Below are positions 32,743 to 51,418 of a stretch of 64,000 nt of DNA, in pieces (position 1 is the first letter of the stretch; each line of letters starts with the position of its first letter). The position numbers were made by a program, and so were the translations under genes. The notes under the pieces are model-generated. The model had not been told where the DNA came from. It searched no databases and worked only from the letters and a program-made list of their open reading frames with translations. The DNA is from Antennarius striatus (Eukaryota; Chordata; Actinopteri; Lophiiformes; Antennariidae), in NCBI RefSeq assembly GCF_040054535.1, contig NC_090781.1, forward strand, positions 13,351,982 to 13,415,981. Reading direction: 5' to 3'.

Positions 32743-32992
32743 GAGCCTGTAAGCATGCAGATAATGGAAGGTAGAGTGGCAGCCAGCTCCTTCATGGTGC
32801 GCCCAATGACCCACTTGTGCGCACCAACTAGGGGGACGGTGTGTTTCTCAGTGGCACCGCCACCTCTGCAGTGCTCAGGTGGTGAACTGGCACCTCCCAT
32901 TCCCAGCAGTTCACACTCTGAAATTTTTGGTCCAAATGGACCTTGAGCCGGTCCTCAGCCCAATACCTAGTGGACTGAGCTGCTGCTGCCTC
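32743..32992 (-). mobile_element. tRNA-derived SINE, minus strand
   Basis: Read on the minus strand, the head gives ggcagcagcagctcagtcca, resembling a pol III A box, then a B-box-like ccggctcaaggtcc and tggaccaaaaat. The same head and linker recur on the plus strand at 51011-51090, which supports a dispersed SINE family. The exact limits are uncertain. Confidence 0.65.
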
Positions 32993-33306
32993 ATAACACA
33001 TTAAATCATCGTGCTTAAGCTGGAGACCAGAGAATATTTATGTGGAGTTATGAATTACATGGTAAATCACAAGATGTGTGATGATGTCTGGAATAAACAT
33101 TCAGTATGTTAACAGTATTTTACTATGAAATAAAGTGTATTTCTGTGTATGACAGTTCAGTATTGAAAACGTCATCAAAAGGTGATACAAACAACAATGT
33201 AATCATGCATCATAATTAAAGAACACCAAAGGTTATCATGATAATTCATTTTAAGCTATACTGTATTATCCCATTCGAGTTGAAAACAGGATGATGCTGT
33301 AAAATG

Positions 33307-36300
33307 TTATCCCCGGGGTGTCGCAATGATATTGTACCTGCGAGGTAAGTTAGCAAAGCTGCTGTACTCAGGGCTTATATCAACACTGTCAGGTCCTCCA
33401 GGACATGAAAAAGTAAAGCGCTGTAGAAATGACACCACAAAGATGAAGATCTCCATGCGAGCCAAAGACTCCCCGACACAGGCTCGCTTTCCTAAGCGAT
33501 AACCACAAAAAGACAATACAGAATCAGAATATACAGAATGTATGAGACAAAACACCTTACAGTTCAGAAAATAGATTACAGTACACACCAAAATCAGCTT
33601 AAGTCACGTCTAATCATTTTTACTTGCATAGCAGCAATTTGTGTCAATCAAACAGTTGTGTCAATGAATATTTCCAGAAACAGCAGGTCTGGGCCATATT
33701 GCGTTCTACAATAAGTACATAACTGCGTATAATATTAGGATTTTTTTACCAGCTGAAAATGGCAGGAATGCAGGATTTTTCTTAAAGTTGCCTTTCTGGT
33801 CAAGGAAGTTGTCTGGGTTAAAGTTCCAAGGGTTTGCCCATTGTTTTTCATCTTTCAACACTGAATACAACAAGGGCATAATGACTGTGTCCTGTTGAGT
33901 GAAGACATTGTATTTGATTGGGTATTTTATTTTATCTAGAATATTCTGTCTCAATGTCACTCTGTAATGATACCAGATACTAGACTACCTTGGGAATTGT
34001 GTAACCCCTGAAAGCAATGTCCTGGAATGCATAGCGAGGTATGCCCATGGGAACTATGTCAAGTACCCGCTGAAATTCATGGAGGACTGCATCTGTAAAG
34101 GGGAGGGACTTCCTGTCCTCCATACGAGGACAGCGCTCTTGTCCAATCACAGTGTCAATCTCCTGCTGCATTTTCTCTTCGGAAAAAGGAAAACACATTG
34201 ATTTCCTGATGAAAGCATTTTTTTTATTCTGAAACTAAGGAAGATTAATGTAACTTAGGTGAAAGCTAATGAAAAGGGACAGGGTTTAAGTTCGCAGAAT
34301 ACTAAATACAGTATATAATCATGAGAAGGACATCCCTTTAAATAATCTTCATTCAGAAATGTTGGCATATCAATGTCCAATCTTTCCTTTTATCCATTTC
34401 TGGAAAAGTTATTTAATTACAATTAAAGAGAAAAATTTAACATTGTTTTACTGAACACACACAGGATATGAAAATATGAAGAAAAATGAATATTTTAATG
34501 GAGGAAAAAGTTAGGACACCCCACCCACTAATACCTACTGTAGTGTTGTCCCACTCCTCAACACAGAATTCTTTCAGCTGTGAGATGTTTGAGGGGTTTC
34601 CTGCATGTACAGTCCATTTCAAGTCCTCCCACAGGATCTCAGTGGGATTAAGATCCAGGCTTTGACTTGAACATTTATGGACTCTCCACTTATTAATTTT
34701 AAAACAGTCCTTGATGGATTTGCTGGTATACTTTGGGTCATTGTCATGTTGCAGCGTCCAGTTCTGCTTCAGCTTTAATTTATTTTTACAGATGGTTTCA
34801 CATGTTCCTTAAGCACACTCTGATAGCCAGTAGAATTCATGGTGGACTCTATGATGATGAACTGGTTCTGCTGCAGCAAAGCATCCATAAACCATGACAC
34901 TGCTGCCTCCAGGCTTCACAGTTGGTATGAGGTTCCTTTCTTGGAATATTTGGTTTGCGCCAAACGTGTTTTCTGTTCCGATCATGTGCACATGATAGGA
35001 TACACCTGTGTTTGACTTTAACCATTTTAAGCAGGAATATACTGTATGTTTGGTTGGCCTAACTTTTTCAACTACAATACGCATTTTTTTTCCCCGATCT
35101 TTGCTTTGATGAGTGAAACAACGTTAATCTTTTTGTTGTTTAGTTGCAATTAAATCACTTTTTTTTCCGGAAATAAATAAGAGTTTGGACATTGATATGC
35201 CAACATTTCTTAATAAAGAGCTGATTATTTAATAGGGTGTCCTAACTTTTTTAAATAACTGTATGTTAACCAATGTGTACAGAGAAACAATGAAAAAACC
35301 TTTTTAATGTAGAAATGTTTATCCTGATTGAATTTTTCCACACTCTATATGAAGCAGATTTTATTCCATAGTGGCTTCTTTGACCTACCTTGTATTTTGG
35401 GGTATTTCATCAGGACATTTATTGCGAATCTGATGGTTGAGCTGGTGGTTTCGGTTCCTGCCAAGAACAAGTTCAACACTGTTGACACCAAGTTGTCATA
35501 GTGGAACTCAGTTGTTGGCAAATGCTTTTCCTAAAGAAATGAAACAAGAACTGACTTACAGACATGAAAACCAGCAGGATCACAATTGATTATGTTTAAA
35601 TGATGAAGAGGATCTGCATTTATATCAGTGAATAAGAAAGTGATGAGGAAGCGTTGTTAAAATGAGAATTACTGAGGATATTTCTATCAACAGACTCTAA
35701 GGCCTCTTCAACACATAATGGATATGTCAACTTCAGTTTCTAATCAGCAAGGGCTATCTTTCAGTGATATGATGTGGTGAAAACATTATTTAAAAAATGT
35801 GTAAACTTGAATGGGTAATATCTTGAAGTGTCTAAAAAAACCCTGTCCACATCATTAAACTGCTTTAGAATATGTTCTGTGATCATGTCACCTGCTCTCT
35901 ACTGTAGGTAATAAAGTGACCACTTCATGCATGACCACTTCAAAAAGGTGAAAATATTCCTTTAACCTCACTGTTGGAAATGAAATACTTTGGCTCCTCT
36001 GCTTAATGAACTGAGTTCTGTCAAACCTGGTTTAATCTTGTTAGGAAGCAGTCAATGTAATCCCTGGGTAAATTGGGGTCTAGCGTGTCCTGGTGTTCAT
36101 GGATCTTCTTCCTCATAAACTCCCTCAGAACGTCAACATTAGCAAATGTTTTGTGATGACGACCTGGTAACCTTTCCATCAACCAAGGGAAGATATTATA
36201 CATCTGTGAAAGGGAGTGAGTAAAGATTGTTAGGAGAATGACGTCTCCCTTGAGTAGTTACATGAGCTGGCATGTGATTTGAACTCACTGATATGGCCAA

Positions 36301-38941
36301 GAGACTGCAATTCAAAAAAAATACAATAAAACAAAAAGCAATAAAGAACACAATGCTAAGAACACAATGTATAGTGGATTTCAATCACTGTTAATGGCAC
36401 TGATAAAAAACATATTCATCAGGACATTTGACGACATTTCATAATTAATTTCTTAACATTTCTTATGGAACCGAATATTCATTGTACAAATCTAATTTGA
36501 CATCCAAAATACGCAGATTGTCTTCACTTGTATGCATCATCAGCCACATCAGGTAAGGAAGGGACTACTGAGCAAATACACGTACAGTTAAATGCGTCCA
36601 CAAATAGGAAATTATGAAGGGAGATGTCACCATTTCCATTGTGTTCACCGACTACGTTTTTCTCTTTGGTGTCTATTCTCTTTAAAATTACAAAAACTTT
36701 AACTTTGAGGATATTTTCCAGAGACTCAAAATCTTTAGAGGATTCATTACATCCACATTTCCAATTGATTTGTCTCTGCACTGCGTCCCCTTACCTGACC
36801 CCAAGGACTGCTGCCAAATCTAAGGGTCTCTGAGATAATCTTCAGAAGTGACAGGAAGTGCTCGTCATCATAGCTGAAGCGCTGACCAAACACCAAGGAG
36901 CAAATCACGTTGGAAACACTGCAGCTCAAGAAGAAAGTGGGATCGAAAGAGGTGGCTAGAAAAAAAACAATAACAAATAACTCACTTACTCATAGAGTTA
37001 TATAAAAAAAAAGATCAATCCCACAAGTATTAGATCTTTTTTCTTACTGCACTTTTATGTCAAAGCTAAAGCGCATAGTAAGTTTTGAGCGTTTTTATTT
37101 ATAAATATTGCTTACATGAGACAGGAGGGACTCCTGTTTGTACTTGAGAGTAAGATAAAAAACAGATCAAACATAGAGGTAAACAGAGTCTCTCCTACAC
37201 AAACACACCTTTGGTACTTTCTATACGAGCTATCAGGTGTTTGCTTTCTTCTTGGATCCACTCTTCCATCCTTTTGCGTCCCATTCCAAAGTCTCTTAAT
37301 GTTGTTAGGGTAAAACGCCGCAATTGGCGCCAGCGCTCCCCATTACTAACCGCCAAACCTTTTGAAAAAGCACAAAGTATATTTAAAATATATTCACAAT
37401 GCATATATCTGGCTTCAACATAAGAAATAAACAGACAGGTTTGCTGCTACTGAAAATGATAGCTCTTTGAGTACAATAAATGAATGGAAACGTGTCTGTG
37501 GTTTTAATATGACACAATTAAAGAAAAAACAGGAATACTGAAACCTGTTGAACTAAAAAAAAATTTTTTTTAAAGACTCATAAAGCTGGAAAATCCTCAA
37601 CACCCACCATCCACCCAGATTCATCAGTCTGTATATATTTTCCATTCTGTTAGTGAGCTTGGAGTGGTGTATACTGCTTGTATGCATGTATACAGAATTC
37701 ACTAATCAGACAAACCAATGACTATCCTCTTCATTTTTATGTTTAAGGGGGTGCGGAAAAAACAGAATGACAAAAAAAGGGAATAAAGGTATGTTAAAAG
37801 AAGGATTGGGCAACAGTTGTCTTAAAAAGCCTCTGCCTCTATTGATATGGGGCTATTTACTGGTTAGTGGAAACAGACTTCTGGCGTGAATAGTTTGTAC
37901 AGCAAGAGTTTGCACTTTGGTGTCAAGGACAAAGAACGTTCAACATGATGATTGGTCACATGTACGCTGACAAATTCCCACATTACCATAGCCCCTGGTA
38001 GCTCTGAGCAGGAAGGGAAAAGGACCCCTGCCAGCGAAGTCATCTCCTTGATCCACCAACGCCTCCTTCACTGTATCATACCCCACCAGAATCACAAATC
38101 GCCAAAGGCCCAGGTGGATGGTTATCACGGGCCCAAAGGTCTCACTGAACTGGAGCAGTTAACAGCAATAAATACGCCTTTAACTTGTACAGACATGCAA
38201 GGAAGGTAGAACGTAAACATACCTAAGCACTGCAGAGGACAAAACACTCTCCCTTAAAAAAAAGGAAACAAGTAGATACACAAAGACAACATAATACAAC
38301 ACAAATACAACAGTATCGACTGAGACCTGGAATGAGAAATGCATCCCATTCAAAAGAGTTCATGGTGCTGTTAAAATTTGCTCTCAGAATCACCATGAGA
38401 ATTATCCAAGAGATGCATACCTGGAACTTTATTGTTTGATAGAACAATGTTTTTGTCTGTATGTTGAGGTTATTTTTGTTTCTCTCAGGATTTATTCCTA
38501 TAGTCGGTCCCTAAAGTCATGACAGAGTTTGGAGCTTTGTTATACAATTCTATCTCCCTTACCTAAATAAGTTGTGAAGTGACCTGAGAGCTCATCTGAC
38601 CTGACATTTAAATCACTATTTTAGATAACCTGGCCAACAGTATCTGACGACAGTATCCAGATTTATAATCTGGAATGAGACTAAATAAAGTTTAATTTTC
38701 AACCATCAACATCATAGAATGTTTAGAAACAGTAAAAGACTAGCGACACAGACACACAGCAGACGAAGCGAACCTCCAGGAGCGTCTTGAAGGGAGCCTT
38801 CTTGTCCAGCTGCAGGAGGTTTCCTACGATCGGCAGGCCGGCGGGCCCCGGAGGCAAACGGGGCTGTTTACGTGTCTTCTGCGTCAACAGCCACAGCAAA
38901 ACAATCAACAGTCCGACTAAAAGCAGCGTGGCAGATTCCAT
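33307..38941 (-). CDS. Cytochrome P450 family 2 monooxygenase, copy A
   Basis: Microsomal heme-thiolate monooxygenase. Nine coding exons, minus strand: 38941-38774, 38149-37987, 37358-37209, 36955-36795, 36203-36027, 35530-35389, 34176-33989, 33891-33750, 33491-33307; 491 aa. The start is the first ATG after a GTG-only frame. Residues 1-20 form the ER signal anchor, followed by LPPGP hinge (29-33). Also visible are helix-C WRQLRR, I-helix AGTETT, K-helix EFQR, the meander FNPDNF and heme-binding FSAGKRACVG with Cys435. All catalytic motifs are intact, and nine exons is the CYP2 standard. Intron 6 (34177-35388) hosts a Tc1 element. The subfamily is not assigned; a fish CYP2 neighbouring tgfb1/axl (perhaps CYP2Y-like) is a guess. 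No TATA box was seen; the exon 1 region is GC-rich. Confidence 0.95.
34320..35262 (-). mobile_element. Tc1/mariner element, internally deleted, with IR/DR ends
   Basis: Long imperfect inverted ends: agaaatgttggcatatcaat near 34354-34378 and its reverse complement near 35184-35210, extending outwards through gttaggacacccta-like sequence on the right (35236-35252) and a diverged equivalent near 34326. A second copy of gttaggacacccc lies inside at 34510-34522, giving an IR/DR arrangement. The minus-strand frame 35084-34809 keeps a transposase piece with the Tc1-like [15 protein letters not shown]. At about 0.94 kb it is shorter than a complete Tc1 (about 1.6 kb) and cannot encode transposase. 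It sits in intron 6 of CYP2 copy A. Confidence 0.85.
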
Positions 38942-39416
38942 TATGAGCACTGAAGAAAAGCTCAGCAGAGAGCGTGTGGTCCCAGGCGGCTCCTCGGTTA
39001 CGTTCACCCAGAGTGACCTGCGGGTCTGTGCGGTTCCTGCTGCGGAGCCTGAGGGACACGACCCCGTTCACACACACAGTCCAACAACCAATGCTCGTCC
39101 ATTAAAGCTAAAACATATTCATGTTTCATAGAGCCCCAACTACCACTGCGATTTTTTTAAAAGGTCTTTCACTATTCTTTTCACTAATAATTAAACTCAA
39201 AAGTCATACGTAATACACACGTGTTGCACATAGTCAACTGTTAAAATGATTTTTTAAAAACTTAAATTGTTTTCAGACAATCCTAATCCTGGTTCTTGTT
39301 CCACGTGGTTATGATTTAAATTTTGTTTTACGTTATTTACATGATTGTTTTACATTTTACATTTCAAAAAATTAATTGGCGACATACAGTAATCACGTGG
39401 TGATGTGACACACCCT

Positions 39417-39535
<119 letters not shown>

Positions 39536-39876
39536 AAGTGGTGAACCAGTTTTTACAGACCAAGAGTTTTATAGATTGAAAAAACTAAGGTAAAGAGAAA
39601 AGATGTGAGTGTAGAAGAGATGATTGTGGAGAACGAATAACTGTTGTTTTTTTTTATTAAATTTTGTCTGGTATTTTTAGTTTTATAAATGTTAAAAGGT
39701 TAGGTGTGTCTTTTTGCAGAAAACGCACAGTACTATTGAAAATATTTACCTGAATCTCTTTTGGATTTTGTGTCAACGTGATTATTTTGTTAATTTGACT
39801 TTTATGAATAAACGTGATGTTAAAAATCAAAAAATCAAAATATCTCTTTCTCTCTCCCTGTCACTCACTCTCCTTT

Positions 39877-40028
<152 letters not shown>

Positions 40029-40514
40029 GGAGAGAGAGAGGGGATATGAGTGAGACACACAGGAGAAAAACAGTCAGGGATTCATTTTTAAATTATTTTA
40101 TTTTATTATAGAATCATAATACATTCTTTGTGCCCTTTTTGCCAGAGGTGACATCCCTCTGTTTTCTCCCAGATAAAGGGCTTTTTGGGGAAGTTTTTCA
40201 ATAAGATGAAGAGAAGCTCTAAAAACAGGTGTCACACAGATATTGCAAAATCATTTGTGGAACGTTGTAATTTATTATTTTTGTCTAAATATATAATATT
40301 AACCTGTTTGGACTTGAATAACATTAAAACAACAAATGCAAAAACAACCCTACTAAAAGATAAGAGGATGAAATTGATGAGGGTACTATTGATTCTCAGG
40401 AGAGAAGCTGTTCTAAAATACTCTGAGTCTGACAGGATTGACTGTTGTCCCAGCAAAGTAAAAACATACATCATTTGTCAACTATAAAATGTACCACAAA
40501 AAAGTGATATATGT

Positions 40515-40520
40515 TTTATT
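40515..40520 (-). terminator. Candidate polyadenylation signal of CYP2 copy B
   Basis: AATAAA on the minus strand 180 nt after the stop codon of copy B; a reasonable 3' UTR length, unproven. Confidence 0.45.
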
Positions 40521-40700
40521 TAACTGGTAAGATGACAGGCATGGGGTGTCATAAGTAAAGTCTAAAACCAGAGGCTTCACTTCCTATGGTTCAGGACATG
40601 GCCATAATTAACACCAGAATAAAGGACTAATACTTCTAAGAAAAATGAAAGTAACACACACACACAAACAAATACAGTAAGAGGCTGCCAGCTTCTCCTT

Positions 40701-46013
<5,313 letters not shown>

Positions 46014-46065
46014 GGTGCTCTGTAAACTTCTGCGTCTTCTCAACTATTCAGTGCTAGACAAGTCT

Positions 46066-46073
46066 CTTTTATA
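46066..46073 (-). promoter_or_regulatory. TATA box of CYP2 copy B
   Basis: TATAAAAG on the minus strand, 53 nt before the start codon. If transcription starts about 30 nt downstream, the 5' UTR is only about 20-25 nt. No comparable box was seen before copy A. Confidence 0.65.
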
Positions 46074-46368
46074 CCAACTTTCACTCAATGATTAGTGATG
46101 AGAAATTATCATGTTTGTGTGTAACAGGAAGTTGGCAGGAACACTGTACTAGGCTACAGGTGAACCACGTAACTGTTATTATTGCACCTTCACCTGGTTA
46201 CTGCTTGTAGTGGCTAGACAAAGGGGGTTGAAGCTGTGGGATTACGGTAGGCTCAAAGTGTTTACCACTAGGTGAATAACTAATTTTCACTATTGATGCT
46301 TCATAAGTAATGCTGAACAAAATTCATTTAATTGTACTACTGAATTTCCTGGATAACACACAATAATG

Positions 46369-46712
46369 GGCGGCACGGTGGCGCAGTGGGTAGCGCTGTC
46401 GCCTCACAACACGGCGGATCCGGGTTCGAGTCCCGCTCTGTGTAGAGTTTGCATGCTGTCTGCGTGGGTTCTCTCCGGGTTCTCCGGCTTCCCCCTACCT
46501 CCAAAAGCAGGCGCTTCAGGTTTTTTGGCCGGTCCCCAATTGCCCTTAGGAGTGAGTGTGTGTGTGCGTGGTTGTCCGTCTTTGTGTGGCTCCACAGTGC
46601 ACTGGCGTCGTGCCCGGAGTGTCCCCCGCCTCACGCCCCATGTCAGCTGAGTTAGGCTCCAGCTCCCCATCACCCGCTGTGGCGGATGGAGCAGTAGAAA
46701 ATGAATGAATGA
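46369..46712 (+). mobile_element. tRNA-derived SINE with ATGAATGA tail
   Basis: Plus-strand head ggcggcacggtggcgcagtg with a pol III A-box match (tggcgcagtggg), followed by the B-box match ggttcgagtccc about 45 nt on. The body ends in atgaatgaatgaatgaa, a tail like that of L2-type LINE partners. Proline/serine-rich open frames across it are not genes. It is located about 0.35 kb upstream of the copy B start. Confidence 0.85.
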
Positions 46713-48390
46713 ATGAACACAAAAAATTGTAATAATGCATCTAAATGCAAAATTCCTAAAATCAGATGAAGAACCCAGATGCAAAATTTTTGAAATGAGT
46801 TCAGTGCCAGTCGGGGTTTCCATGGTCTGGGGTTCATGCATGATTATAATGTTATGTTAATCCACTGCTAGTTTGTCACTCAGCACATACTTCCTGCTGT
46901 TTGCAGGTGGCAATATCACTTTCATAGCTGTATGCACATTAACGTTTTGAGGAAGAGAATTTAATTCAGTGTATATGAAGTCGGGTCTAAACTAGACTAC
47001 TTATAGTGGAGTTATAACTTCCTCCTTCACGGCTGTGAAAAAACTATATGCTAACTAACAAGAGCTTGCCCTTTGCACAGATTCAGTCACACAGACACAC
47101 ACAGACACACAACCACATACACAGTATGCATGCACACACACAAACACACTCCATTCAGGTCATTATTCAAATGAGGAGAATTAAAAACAATGTGCAGAAA
47201 TCAGTCAATACGTTAGTTATGGGTTTGAAAACACAACATGAAAATATTACTATTGCTGCAGAATATTAATAATAAGATTTGCAATTTTCAACTGACTTTG
47301 ACTGAATGAACTTGAATTTAGCCGTCCTGGTACAATGCAGTCAACCTTGAAGATTTTATTGAATTGAATAAATCACACTTAAAATGGATCTTTGAAATTA
47401 AATCATCATATGAAATTAATCAATTAGATTTTTAAACATACATTTATTTTTATACTCAAGGCTGCAACATCTGCCTCTGTTATTAAGTAAGTGCGTGTTG
47501 TCATGTTACTCAATACCAAACTGACAAACAAAACTGACAGACATGATAATATTGAGAAATCAGGATTTGAGGTATTTAAAATGATTCAAATGTGAAAACA
47601 AATCTGAAAACAATACATCTACAACAAAAAGTAACAAATGATTGTGGGCTTCTAACCAAAAATGTTCAGACGTGGAGGGCAAGTATTTTAAGAAAGTATC
47701 AGAATCATGGTCTGTTTTTGTGACAAAGAAAGATGGAAAGAATCATCAGCAAGCAGAGACTGGGTAGTGATCTCTGAGTTTAAAAACATGATCTACCCAA
47801 TTCAATCCAAACATTACATTTAATGAGCAGCAAAATGTTAGGTTAGCAGAAACAATTTAGGAATTACAGTAACTATGGCCCTTGAGCAAATTTGCACTGT
47901 CATCCCCATTTTCCAAACCTTGGCTGATGTTCCACAACAGTCAATAAACTACGGATAGATAAGGAAAAAAACACTGTCACAATGACAGCCGGATTTATTT
48001 AACGTTCACCTTCGGACTGATTTCAGACAATATGCCAAAAGGAAACCAAGCACAGAGGTCACTACTGAAAAAAAAGTATAGAAGTGGAAACATTCATGCG
48101 GCTGGAATCTTTATGCCACTCTGCCGTTTGTCACCCTGTGATATGGAAACATTTATACCGCACTGACGGCATTCAAATGAGTCAAGACCATAAATGATTT
48201 ACCTGAGGAACACAGGACAAAGCCAGGAAGAATACCTTTATAAATTACACAAATACATAACCAAACAAATGGCTCAAAAAGAAGAAACATTACTTAACAT
48301 CAGTACCCCTTCATTATACCAATGTCAACAGAGGGATCTTTATGAGAAAAGAGGGTCTTTCAATCAGTTCATCTCCATTTGAAGTCAAAA

Positions 48391-51269
48391 CTAAAAAGCA
48401 AACCCTCCACAATCAAATGCATCAAAATCTGAGTCTCCTTCAAAGTCGAAGCTGTTGAACTGTGGGGAGTCGACATCCTGGCTGCAAGCATGGAAGGAAC
48501 CTCCTGCAGGAAGCTCGGCGAATCCTCCAGTGGCATGGGCGACTTCTGGGGCTCGACTCGCAAGGGGTGAGGAAGGGGAGCAGGAGTTGAGGTAACCCAG
48601 AGCAGAGGAGGCTGCTGCCCCTCCCATCAGAAGACACACCGCCCTAACTGCTCGAGCATCACTGCTGTTGCCATGGCGGAGACAATCCGATACACGATGA
48701 GGAGGGGCCACAGAAGCACTTCGGGCAGGCCGCCATGCTCCGCAAGCTATCAAAATGATTTTGATAATATAAAAATAAGATGCAATAAATCACAAGGCAG
48801 GAGCTCATCTGCTAAATCAATACTAAAAGGTGCATTAGATTTGGTTTCATTCAATGTGTATATTTATTATTCAGTTATTTGCACTAAGTACTGCCTGCTG
48901 ATAACTAAACAGAGAACTGCGTACATGTAATTCATAATAACTTCAAACTGCATACTGTATCAGCTTGTCTAGCAGCTGTGAGAGATGAATTATGTTGTCA
49001 TACAGTAAACAGAACCTATGTTTTTGGTTACCCCTTGACAAATCCTGTGTGCTCCACATTTAGGTAAAGAGAAGCAAACAAAGAAAACACAAGGGGAGTA
49101 CATAGGGGATGCTGTATACACTGTAATTACAAGTGAGCTGATACCCGACCTTGGTTCTGGCTTCTCTCTCTGAAAGATCCACCTCGTTCACAGACTCTAG
49201 TCGAAGGAGGGGTGCCCTCGCCAACCCTCGGTGATCCAGGGTCTCTATCGCTGGAGTAGTCGGGTAGAGGATCTCTGTCAGTGATGCAAGGGGTAACACT
49301 ATGCTTCCTCTGAAGAGTCAAGGGTGACATGACTCCCTAGAAAATAAGACAATTTGCTATTTCAGAGAGATAAATTGGGAACCAGTGACAAATAAATCTC
49401 ATCACATCACATGACATAGATACAGGGTTGAATGAAGGAATACATAGACCAGAATGAAGTACAGTATAAACTGCTGACTCACCTCTCTCACTTTTCTGAT
49501 TAAATTGAGCCACAGACTGTGAAAAATAAAGTGTTGAGTCATTATAGTTGAACTAGATCAAAGTTAATAACACAACAAGACAAGCATTATCAAACTCAAA
49601 CTGACAAGAATCTGATGTAAACACAACTGATAGTAAGTAGAACACAGTATATGTAGATTCCAGCATGCGTTTTGTCACAAGTTCATTAAAACCTGTGAAT
49701 GAGTTGGGCAAAACACTTTCAGTCTCGTGTGTGGGTTAGGGGTTAGTGTTTGGTGTTTGGGGGGAACCCACTTGCAGTCATCAGGATTGTCCGAGAGAAA
49801 CAGCAAGAACTTGCTCTGTGGCAGGATGAGGGCAAAGCAGCAGTCCCTCCTGCCCCCTGGAGGTAACTTTGGCAGGTCAAGAATGTCTCTTCCCTCTGCA
49901 ATCACCTCACAGCTAGTTTGCACAACCACCACCTGATCAGGAGGGGACTCCCTATCACGGCAAACCAAAAGATTTCCCTCCATGGTCAGCACAAGGTATC
50001 TCTCCTTCCACTGTTTAAACATGAAGCCCCCTGAACAGAGACAGAAGCTCTACATAACTTAAGGTCAGAAAGAACATTAACAGGAATTAAACATTAAAAT
50101 AAAAAAAGACATTTTTTAATCAGTCATTAATCAATATTGTAACTTGTTCACTATAACAGATATACAGACCATGCTCACCATCTTTAACTATATAAAATGC
50201 TTTACAATGTGTCTCAAATCATCTGAGTTTAAATTGTAAAATCGAATAACTGTAAGGTTGTAATCTAAACCACAGCATCTCCAATCTGTTGACTTCTCTC
50301 ATATGATCAAAATTTTCTGTTTTTGGATCAAATTCTCAGTTTTCAGGAGAGGACAGGACGCACACGATGCTGTTATGCTGTAAGTGTCCAGAGGCGACTA
50401 CTGTGTAATGATGATGATGTGCACATGTAAATGGATGGGAAAAGTCTGCTCTATTTCTCTACACAGAGGATTAAAGAGGAACATGTTGATTTTAGAGATG
50501 AGAAAGAGAGTGAGGGGAGAGAGAGATACCGCTATAGCAGTTTACATTCTGTTATACTGTAGCTGTTAGTTGATTGTGTGACATGTCAAAACGTTATTAA
50601 GGATGTGTTTTACTACTCAAGTAATCCGGGTCATGTGAGAACAATATGAAGAATTCAAATCTTAAATGTTGCCTTGTACCGGTAACTAGGCAGTATGCTC
50701 TGTCTCGGTCCCATGCGCCATCACCAAATAGAAGTGATGTGTTCTATAACCACATACACTCATGTAGCAAAACTCACAAAGACATGACACATTGGCTGAA
50801 CCCTGACTTTCAAAGCGGACACCCATTGAAAAGTACATTTGGTCACATAAAGTATCTCAAATTGGTATCACACATCGGCATCAATCTCAGCGCTGGAGTG
50901 TTGATCTGGAATACCATTTCTCTGAAATTATTGCAGTCAAAAACCTTGTGAGATTGAGTTTAGATGGAGAAATTACTCCTTACAGGTAAAAATGTCACAG
51001 GCACAAATTTGGGGCAGCAGTAGCTCAATCCACTGGGTCTTGGCTTGGCCTGCTTCAAGACCCATGTGGACCAAAAATACAAGTAGAGCACTGAAATAAA
51101 ATAAAATATGACCAAGACTCTTTGAGCACTTCTGATATATACAGTGAAAAGAAAAAGAAATGCAGTCTGCTGCCTTTACACGAAGGGAAGGACAGTATTC
51201 AGTTAAAGGAATCATAGCAGGCTCACCATATTTCCTGAGGAAGCCTCGATGAATGCCTGTTGTGCTCAT
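48391..51269 (-). CDS. PH-domain protein of unknown name
   Basis: Five coding exons, minus strand: 51269-51227, 50030-49772, 49516-49483, 49336-49150, 48746-48391; 292 aa, all GT-AG and in phase. Residues about 8-112 form a pleckstrin homology domain: GFLRKYGGF, then FKQWKERYLVLTMEG, several strands (CCFALILPQSKFLLFL) and the C-terminal helix LWLNLIRKV with the family's conserved Trp (W103). The remainder is low-complexity and Ser/Pro-rich, and ends in an acidic-aromatic tail FDFEGDSDFDAFDCGGFAF. PH domains commonly bind phosphoinositides or protein partners at membranes; binding here is not shown. The exon 4 donor CAAG|gtcggg was chosen because only it restores the long final frame. I do not recognise an orthologue. 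The first exon may be preceded by untranslated exons. Confidence 0.75.
51011..51090 (+). mobile_element. SINE head fragment
   Basis: ggggcagcagtagctcaatc with A-box-like tagctcaatcc, B-box-like gcttcaagaccc and tggaccaaaaat, the same order as the minus-strand SINE at 32743-32992. It is in intron 1 of the PH gene. Confidence 0.6.
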
Positions 51270-51333
51270 GCTTGTGGCCGTCAGACAACATGGGCTGAAA
51301 TGAGAGACAAAACATTTGATCCAGAAAAATAGG

Positions 51334-51335
51334 GT

Positions 51336-51416
<81 letters not shown>
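51334..51416. repeat. (AG)n microsatellite
   Basis: About 40 AG units with AAAG interruptions, 65 bp upstream of the first coding exon of the PH gene. Confidence 0.95.

Positions 51417-51418
<2 letters not shown>

Larger units (their letters stand above)
31704..33306. other. Kinase 3' UTR and intergenic spacer to the CYP2 cluster
   Basis: Convergent 3' ends: the kinase reads rightwards and the first CYP2 gene leftwards. Contents are a 145-bp hAT-type MITE, a candidate poly(A) signal, a (GT)n tract and a minus-strand SINE, all listed separately. No gene seen. Confidence 0.6.
46014..48390. other. Spacer between CYP2 copy B and the PH-domain gene
   Basis: Contains the copy B promoter (TATA box) and a SINE, then about 1.7 kb of AT-rich sequence with short CA-rich text near 47090-47150. 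No gene seen. Confidence 0.55.

Noticed and set aside
46366-46841. Proline/serine-rich frames on both strands
   Set aside because: They lie across a tRNA-derived SINE with pol III boxes; not a protein gene, and not a functional tRNA either because the cloverleaf is not intact.
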